Source: Clostridia bacterium (GTDB lineage: Bacteria; Bacillota; Clostridia; Christensenellales; CAG-138). Taken from it: 64,000 nt of DNA. A program made the translations under genes and the position numbers. This document shows, in pieces, positions 59,415 to 64,000 of the stretch (the first letter of the stretch is position 1; every line of letters begins with the position of its first letter). The stretch spans positions 1 to 64,000 of the forward strand of contig JAFXVP010000012.1 in the NCBI GenBank assembly GCA_017524445.1, read 5' to 3'. The notes beneath the pieces are model-generated. The model made no database searches. It worked only from the letters and a program-made list of their open reading frames with translations, and was not told the origin of the DNA.

Positions 59415-60515
59415 TTACGACATTGTGAGATATGCCGAGATGAACAGGTCGAGGTCGCCGTCCATGACCGCCTGGATGTTGCCGTTTTCGGCGCCCGTGC
59501 GGTGATCCTTGACGAGCGTATACGGCTGGAAGACGTAGGAGCGGATCTGGCTGCCCCATTCGATCTTCTTCATCTCGCCCTTGATCTCCTGCATCTGCTG
59601 CTCGCGCTCACGCTCCTGAAGCTCCAAGAGTTTACCTTTCAGGATGCGCATCGCCATCTCCTTGTTCTGAAGCTGACTGCGCTCGTTCTGACACTGCACG
59701 ACGATGCCGGTCGCAAGGTGCGTGATGCGGATCGCGGAGCTGACCTTGTTGACGTTCTGTCCGCCCGCGCCGCCGGAGCGGTACGTGTCCACGCGGATCT
59801 CGTCCGGCTCGATCTTGATGCTCGTGTCGTCGTCCTCAAAGATCGGCGTGACGTCGAGCGACGAGAACGAGGTGTGACGCCTTGCCGATGCGTCGAACGG
59901 CGAGATGCGCACGAGACGGTGCACGCCCTTTTCGGCTTTCAGATAGCCATAGGCGTTTTCGCCCTCGACCTCGAACGTGACGGACTTGATGCCCGCGTCT
60001 TCGCCGTCCAGAAGGTCGAGTTCCTTCACCGTCCAGCCGCGCTTTTCGCAGTAGCGCGTGTACATGCGGTAGAGCATTTCGGTCCAGTCCTGCGCCTCCG
60101 TGCCGCCCGCGCCCGCGTGCAGCGACAGGATGGCGTTTGAAGCGTCGTAGGGACCTTTTAAGAGCATTTCGAGCCGCAGAGCAGTCATCTTTCCATCGAA
60201 GTCCTTAAGCTCGGATTTGAGCTCCTCAACGAGGCTCTCGTCGTCCTCTTCCTCCGCCATCTCGATCAGCGTTTCGATGTCCTCGCTCTGCGCGTCGAGC
60301 TTACTGAGCCGTTCGAGCTTGCTCTTGATCGCCTTCACGCGCGTCGTGACCTTGTTCGCGTTTTCGACGTCGTTCCAGAAATCGGTCTCCGCCATCTGTG
60401 CTTCGAGGGTTTCGAGCTCCGCCTTCAGCGCGTCGGCGTTCATCTGCTTATGTGCAAGCGCGAGCGTCTCATTGAGCGCGCCGAGCTGCATTTTATATTC
60501 GTCCAGTACCAGCAT
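59415..60515 (-). CDS. prfB: Peptide chain release factor 2
   Basis: The 366-residue product has the RF2 anticodon tripeptide SPF in VRISPFDASARRHTSF, the peptidyl-transferase motif GGQNVNKV in SGGAGGQNVNKVSSAIR and an N-terminal coiled coil. It recognises UGA and UAA. Codon 26 region is continuous: ALAHKQMNADALKAELETLEAQ reads through without an in-frame UGA, so the autoregulatory +1 frameshift found in most prfB genes is absent. The start ATG is followed at once by VLDEYKMQLGALNETL; GGAGGAACC precedes it. Confidence 0.96.
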   Translation of the reverse strand: MLVLDEYKMQLGALNETLALAHKQMNADALKAELETLEAQMAETDFWNDVENANKVTTRVKAIKSKLERLSKLDAQSEDIETLIEMAEEEDDESLVEELKSELKDFDGKMTALRLEMLLKGPYDASNAILSLHAGAGGTEAQDWTEMLYRMYTRYCEKRGWTVKELDLLDGEDAGIKSVTFEVEGENAYGYLKAEKGVHRLVRISPFDASARRHTSFSSLDVTPIFEDDDTSIKIEPDEIRVDTYRSGGAGGQNVNKVSSAIRITHLATGIVVQCQNERSQLQNKEMAMRILKGKLLELQEREREQQMQEIKGEMKKIEWGSQIRSYVFQPYTLVKDHRTGAENGNIQAVMDGDLDLFISAYLTMS

Positions 60516-60528
60516 GGTTCCTCCGATA

Positions 60529-61257
60529 TTACTGAAGCTTTTCGGGCTCGCCGTAGTCGACGCCGAAGGTCTCGACGCGGATCATTTCGATCACCGGGAA
60601 GACGACCGGAACGGATTTTTCACCCGAATATGGGTTGTACGCCGTCTCGGTCTGTGCGATGGCGTCAAGGGTATCAAACCCCTCGATCAGCATGCCGAAC
60701 GCGGCGTACTGTCCGTCCAGAGACGGGTAATCCGCGTGCATGATGAAGAACTGTGCGCCCGCGGAATCCGGTTCATTCGTGCGCGCCATGGAGATCACGC
60801 CGCGCGTATGCTTAAGGTCGTTTTTGAAGCCGTTGCTTGTAAATTCGCCCTTGATCGAATAGCCCGTTTCAACCGGATAGCCCTGTGCATTGTAACCGCC
60901 GCCCTGGATCATAAAGCCCGCCATGATGCGGTGGAAGATCATCCCGTCATAATAGCCGGCATTCGCGAGATAAATAAAGTTCTTGACCGTGTTCGGCGCG
61001 ACGTCGGGGTAAAGCTCGAGCTTCATCTCGCCGCCGTCCTGCATGGTGATCGTTACGATGGGATTGTTGTTCACGTTCGTGTCCTCCTCCGTTTTCTCGG
61101 GTTCTTCCGTTGCGGGCGCTTCGGGCTCTGGCGCTGCGGTTTCTTCGGTCTTGCCCGTAAGCTCCGTCGAGCCGGTCGAATTCGCGGCGGCGTTTGTGCA
61201 GCCGATCGCTGCGACGAGCAGCAGCGCTGTCAGTAAAATTGATACAATGCGTTTCAT
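60529..61257 (-). CDS. Cyclophilin-type peptidyl-prolyl isomerase lipoprotein
   Basis: The 242-residue product has a lipoprotein signal (LLTALLLVAAIGC with the lipobox cysteine near 20), a Thr/Glu/Pro-rich linker (EETAAPEPEAPATEEPEKTEED) and a cyclophilin domain with FHRIMAGFMIQGG, GVISMARTNEPDSAGAQFFIMHADYPSLDGQYAAFGMLIEG. The R, F, M, Q, F and H residues of the active site are present. It would catalyse proline isomerisation on exported proteins. It starts one base past the LysR stop and has AAAGGAG, so the two are coupled. Confidence 0.93.
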   Translation of the reverse strand: MKRIVSILLTALLLVAAIGCTNAAANSTGSTELTGKTEETAAPEPEAPATEEPEKTEEDTNVNNNPIVTITMQDGGEMKLELYPDVAPNTVKNFIYLANAGYYDGMIFHRIMAGFMIQGGGYNAQGYPVETGYSIKGEFTSNGFKNDLKHTRGVISMARTNEPDSAGAQFFIMHADYPSLDGQYAAFGMLIEGFDTLDAIAQTETAYNPYSGEKSVPVVFPVIEMIRVETFGVDYGEPEKLQ

Positions 61258-61258
61258 G

Positions 61259-62191
61259 TCAAGCTCCTTTTCCGTTGTCCGATCCTTCGATCGGTTCGCT
61301 GTATTCAAATCCGTACCGCTCCGAAAGCAGCAGCAGGAAGTTATTGACGAGGTGCGAGCGATACTTGCGCTTCTGCGTAAGGATCGTCATCGCGGGAACG
61401 AGCAGATCGCAGTCCTCCACGGTCTTTTCCGCAAGATCGGTAAAGCCGAGCTCCTCCATGGCGCTCTTCGGCGCAAGCGCGACTGCCTTGCCCGCACGCG
61501 CCCAGTTGAGCGCGATCTGCATGCGCGTGCTGACGTACTTCGGGGAAAGGATCAGTCCCTTTTCCCGGAACGCGTTCGAAAACGCCGGCAAGCTGCGCTC
61601 CAGCATGGAAAGCGGCAGCGTACTGAGCCGTTCAAACGAGGTCTCGGGCTCCGGCTCGTCCGCAAAAAACGCGTCGGGCCTGTATGCCGCGACGAGCGTA
61701 TCGGGCCTCGTATACAGCACCTCTAAGTTTTCGACGTCGCTTTTGATCGGCCGCACGAAGATCGCCTCGACCTTACCGTTCTGCAGGCGCTTAATAAGCT
61801 CCGGCAGCTCCGCCTCATATACGCGGACCTCCGCGTCCGGAAACCGGTCGGAAAACGCCGTCAGCGCGTCCAGAAGCCGCTCGTTTTCAAACGAGGACGT
61901 GATGCCGATTTTCAGCGTTCCCTTCGTGCCGCCGAAGCCGGACGCGATCTCGCTGCGCGCCGCCGTTTCGATCGCAAGCATGCGCTTTGCCCGCTGATAG
62001 AGGATCTGCCCCGCGTCGGTGAGTTCGAGCCGCCGCGCGCCGCGGTGAAAGAGCCGCGCGCCGTATTCCGCTTCCAGCGCCTTGATCTGGTTGCTCAAAG
62101 CGGGCTGGGCGATCCGCAGCTTTCTTGCCGCCGCGGTTAAGCTCCCCTCCTCCACGATGGTCACGTAATTCGAATAGTACGAAAGGTTCAT
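61259..62191 (-). CDS. LysR-family transcriptional regulator
   Basis: The 310-residue product has the LysR winged helix at the N-terminus (VEEGSLTAAARKLRIAQPALSNQIKALEAEYGARLFHRGARRLELTDAGQ) and an effector-binding domain beginning with TKGTLKIGITSSFENERLLDAL. Its ligand and target are unknown. The next gene on the same message is a cyclophilin lipoprotein; LysR genes are usually divergent from their targets, so the co-directional arrangement is unusual. ATG 62191 has GAAAGAG 9 bases upstream. Confidence 0.93.
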   Translation of the reverse strand: MNLSYYSNYVTIVEEGSLTAAARKLRIAQPALSNQIKALEAEYGARLFHRGARRLELTDAGQILYQRAKRMLAIETAARSEIASGFGGTKGTLKIGITSSFENERLLDALTAFSDRFPDAEVRVYEAELPELIKRLQNGKVEAIFVRPIKSDVENLEVLYTRPDTLVAAYRPDAFFADEPEPETSFERLSTLPLSMLERSLPAFSNAFREKGLILSPKYVSTRMQIALNWARAGKAVALAPKSAMEELGFTDLAEKTVEDCDLLVPAMTILTQKRKYRSHLVNNFLLLLSERYGFEYSEPIEGSDNGKGA

Positions 62192-62254
62192 GTGTTCTCT
62201 TTCCGATCGTTCACGGTAAATATCAGTATAACAAATTTACATGGGATTATCAAG

Positions 62255-63238
62255 TCATTCCACGGAATTCGTACCGTTCTTCTCTTTTGCGGTTTGCTCC
62301 GTCTGACGTTTTTTCACACGCAAAAGGTTCACCGCGCCGAGCACGATGCACAGCGCACCGGAGATCCCCGCCGCATAGAACGCAAGCACGGAGAGCGCTT
62401 TCAGATACCATGCTTTTTCCGGATCGGCAAGCAGCTGATCCCTCGCGGCCGCCATCTTTACGAACGGCTTCGCGAACGCAAGCGCTTCGGGAAACAGCTT
62501 CACGGCAAAGATGAACATCTGCACGAGCAAAAGCAGAATACCTACGCCGATCAGGATCCGCAGATTGCGCTTTCGCTTGCGGTAATCCACGCCGCTGAGC
62601 ATTGTTTTTTCCTCCGTAAGAAGCCCTTTGCTGAGGATCGTTTTGGACAGCGGTTTATAGATCAGCAGACAAACCAGCATGTTCATCAAGCCCTTGATCA
62701 GCGTGAACGGCATATTGAAGATCAGCAGGCAATTGAACAGCGAATTCGAAGTCGGTACCTTTGCGACGCCTCCGAGGATCGCCTCATACGCCTGAACGAT
62801 CTTATCCATCGGCATAAACGCCGTATAGACCGGATAGACGAGGAAATAATTCAGCGGAAGGCTTGCGACCGCCATTGCGACGGTACCGAGCACCGCGCCG
62901 AGCACCGCCGTGCCGCGGCTCTTGCGCCGGGCGTAAACCAATCCGGCAATCAGGACAAAGACGCTCCCCAGAAGAAAATTGCAGATCTCGCCCACGCCCG
63001 CGGAGGACCCGAACGGCCAGTGCAGCAGGTTTTTCACCAGTTCAATCAAAACGCCCCACCATGGGCCGAGCGAATAAGCGCCCAAAAGCGCCGGAAGATC
63101 GGACAGATCCAGCTTGATAAACGACGGCATCAGCGGGACAGATACTTCGATCAGCTGCAGCACCGCTGCGATCGCAGACAGCATCGCCGCCATCGTGAGG
63201 CGGCGAACCGCTTCATGTGATTTGACTTTTGTATTCAT
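62255..63238 (-). CDS. ECF transporter S-component, RibU-like with long C-terminal extension
   Basis: The 327-residue product's first 200 residues fit the S-component of the riboflavin type: RRLTMAAMLSAIAAVLQLIEVSVPL, KLDLSDLPALLGAYSLGPWWGVLIELVKNLLHW and a six-helix layout. The extra 120 residues contain two more membrane helices and a basic linker, not usual for RibU. Promoter TTGACA/TAGAAT lies upstream. No FMN riboswitch is recognisable in the 60 or so bases of leader. Start 63238 follows AAAGGTG. Confidence 0.75.
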   Translation of the reverse strand: MNTKVKSHEAVRRLTMAAMLSAIAAVLQLIEVSVPLMPSFIKLDLSDLPALLGAYSLGPWWGVLIELVKNLLHWPFGSSAGVGEICNFLLGSVFVLIAGLVYARRKSRGTAVLGAVLGTVAMAVASLPLNYFLVYPVYTAFMPMDKIVQAYEAILGGVAKVPTSNSLFNCLLIFNMPFTLIKGLMNMLVCLLIYKPLSKTILSKGLLTEEKTMLSGVDYRKRKRNLRILIGVGILLLLVQMFIFAVKLFPEALAFAKPFVKMAAARDQLLADPEKAWYLKALSVLAFYAAGISGALCIVLGAVNLLRVKKRQTEQTAKEKNGTNSVE

Positions 63239-63269
63239 CGGCATACACCTTTCTGTTTTCAATATGCAG

Positions 63270-63299
63270 ATTCTAACACGGCAATCTTTTCTATGTCAA
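63270..63299 (-). promoter_or_regulatory. Promoter of the RibU-like gene
   Basis: TTGACA (63299-63294), 18-bp spacer, TAGAAT (63275-63270) on the minus strand. Confidence 0.75.
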
Positions 63300-63366
63300 T
63301 AATTTTATATTTGATATATGTATATCATTATAATTATATGCGTGTGCGCTGCATGGCACGTCACTA

Positions 63367-63395
63367 TTGCGAACTTTGCAAAAAAGTGTTATATT
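63367..63395 (+). promoter_or_regulatory. Promoter of the zinc-ribbon membrane protein gene
   Basis: TTGCGA (63367-63372), 17-bp spacer, TATATT (63390-63395). Confidence 0.7.
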
Positions 63396-63426
63396 GTTTT
63401 CAGCATAACACGAAGGAGGAATATCC

Positions 63427-63927
63427 ATGTTTTGTCAGAATTGCGGAACGCAGCTTCCGGAAGACGTAAAGTTCTGCCCCGAATGCGGCGCGCCCGTTGA
63501 GATCATCGATCCGCTGCGGAATGAGCCGACCGTTGAAGAGCCGGTCGTCGCCGCAGCCCCCGTCTTTGAGCAGCCCGTCTATGAAACGCCGACGTATCGT
63601 GAGCCGGTCGTACAATCGAGTCCGGAGGCGCAGGCGCTTTCCACGCCGATCCTGGTCTTCGGCATCCTCGGTCTGTCGTTTGCATGCATTCCCTACGTCA
63701 ACTTCCTTGGCATCATCTTCTCGGCGATCGCCAAGAAAAAGGTCAAACAGTTCCTTGCGTGCGGCGGCGTGCTGTCCGGCAAAGCAAAGGTCGGCAGCAT
63801 CCTTGCAACGGTCGGTCTGATCATCGGCATCATCCTCACGGTGATCTTTGCGATCATCATCACGTTCGCGATCTTCGGCTGGATTCTCGCTGTGCTCGGA
63901 GAAAACGTATCTATTCGCGGCTGGTAA
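63427..63927 (+). CDS. Zinc-ribbon DUF4190-type membrane protein
   Basis: The 166-residue product starts with a zinc ribbon (CQNCG and CPECG within residues 3-21), then a Pro/Val/Glu-rich linker of about 55 residues and two C-terminal membrane segments: PILVFGILGLSFACIPYVNFLGIIFSAIA and VGSILATVGLIIGIILTVIFAIIITFAIFGW. This layout is common in Firmicutes proteins of unknown function with a DUF4190-like fold. GAAGGAGGAAT precedes the ATG. Confidence 0.8.
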   Translation: MFCQNCGTQLPEDVKFCPECGAPVEIIDPLRNEPTVEEPVVAAAPVFEQPVYETPTYREPVVQSSPEAQALSTPILVFGILGLSFACIPYVNFLGIIFSAIAKKKVKQFLACGGVLSGKAKVGSILATVGLIIGIILTVIFAIIITFAIFGWILAVLGENVSIRGW

Positions 63928-63957
63928 AAATCAAAGAAAACAATCAGAACAGAAAAG

Positions 63958-63994
63958 GGAATGCTAAGAAACCGGTTTCTTAACATTCCCTTTT
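63958..63994 (+). terminator. Terminator after the zinc-ribbon gene
   Basis: GGGAATGCTAAGAAACC and its complement with one mismatch (16 pairs) without much loop, then TTTTC. Confidence 0.85.
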
Positions 63995-64000
63995 CAATGA

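Noticed and set aside
59415..60515. Programmed frameshift in prfB
   Set aside because: The frame is continuous through the usual frameshift position and no in-frame UGA exists.
63239..63400. FMN riboswitch before the RibU-like gene
   Set aside because: The leader after the TTGACA/TAGAAT promoter is about 30 bases, with none of the conserved FMN-box segments.

Overview
The window looks like chromosomal DNA of a strictly anaerobic, amino-acid-fermenting Clostridia-type Gram-positive bacterium. It is GC-rich, with strong Shine-Dalgarno sites and TTGACA/TATAAT-like promoters. Supporting marks are an Rnf complex, desulfoferrodoxin and rubrerythrin for oxygen defence, ECF-type vitamin transporters, a CotH/VTC/DUF4956 cassette and SecA. 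No rRNA, tRNA or CRISPR array is visible.

Layout. 1-4000 is a patchwork with foreign features: the start of a radical-SAM gene and its MarR regulator (minus strand) under a perfect dyad operator, a tRNA-binding-domain gene whose last 36 codons recur as a fragment 2.1 kb later, and between those copies an AT-richer dicarboxylate/amino-acid symporter with an unusual soluble N-terminus. 4037-11200 (minus) holds a P-loop protein and a TetR gene followed by a 1782-residue secreted InlB-repeat protein. After a transposase remnant, 11950-20579 encodes the methylaspartate route of glutamate fermentation: citramalate lyase beta and alpha, the two subunits of mesaconase, glutamate mutase S, L and E, and methylaspartate ammonia-lyase. 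20842-29051 contains an HTH/P-loop/CYTH fusion, an ECF S-component, an HD hydrolase, pyruvate kinase, and a second symporter coupled to an aminotransferase.

29246-37757 is the most striking region. A compact rnfC-rnfDG(fused)-rnfE-rnfA-rnfB operon runs 3 bp later into nrfA (pentaheme ammonia-forming nitrite reductase), then resB and ccsA for cytochrome c assembly, with no nrfH. This suggests that reducing power from glutamate fermentation passes through ferredoxin and Rnf and may reach nitrite. 37862-39827 carries a PRTase-like protein, desulfoferrodoxin and rubrerythrin; the two oxidative-stress genes are each preceded by a copy of a structured element with compensatory base changes. 39956-44584 is an NAD/ADP-ribose island: a TIR protein divergent from a zinc-macrodomain and SirTM pair.

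44795-63927 holds an ECF sigma factor with a membrane beta-helix partner and a self-type promoter, secA, small unknown genes, hpf, the DUF4956/VTC/CotH cassette with five lamin-tail domains, prfB without frameshift, a LysR-cyclophilin pair, an ECF S-component and a zinc-ribbon membrane protein. Several palindromic interspersed repeats lie between genes. All assignments were made by reading the sequence; no database search was run.
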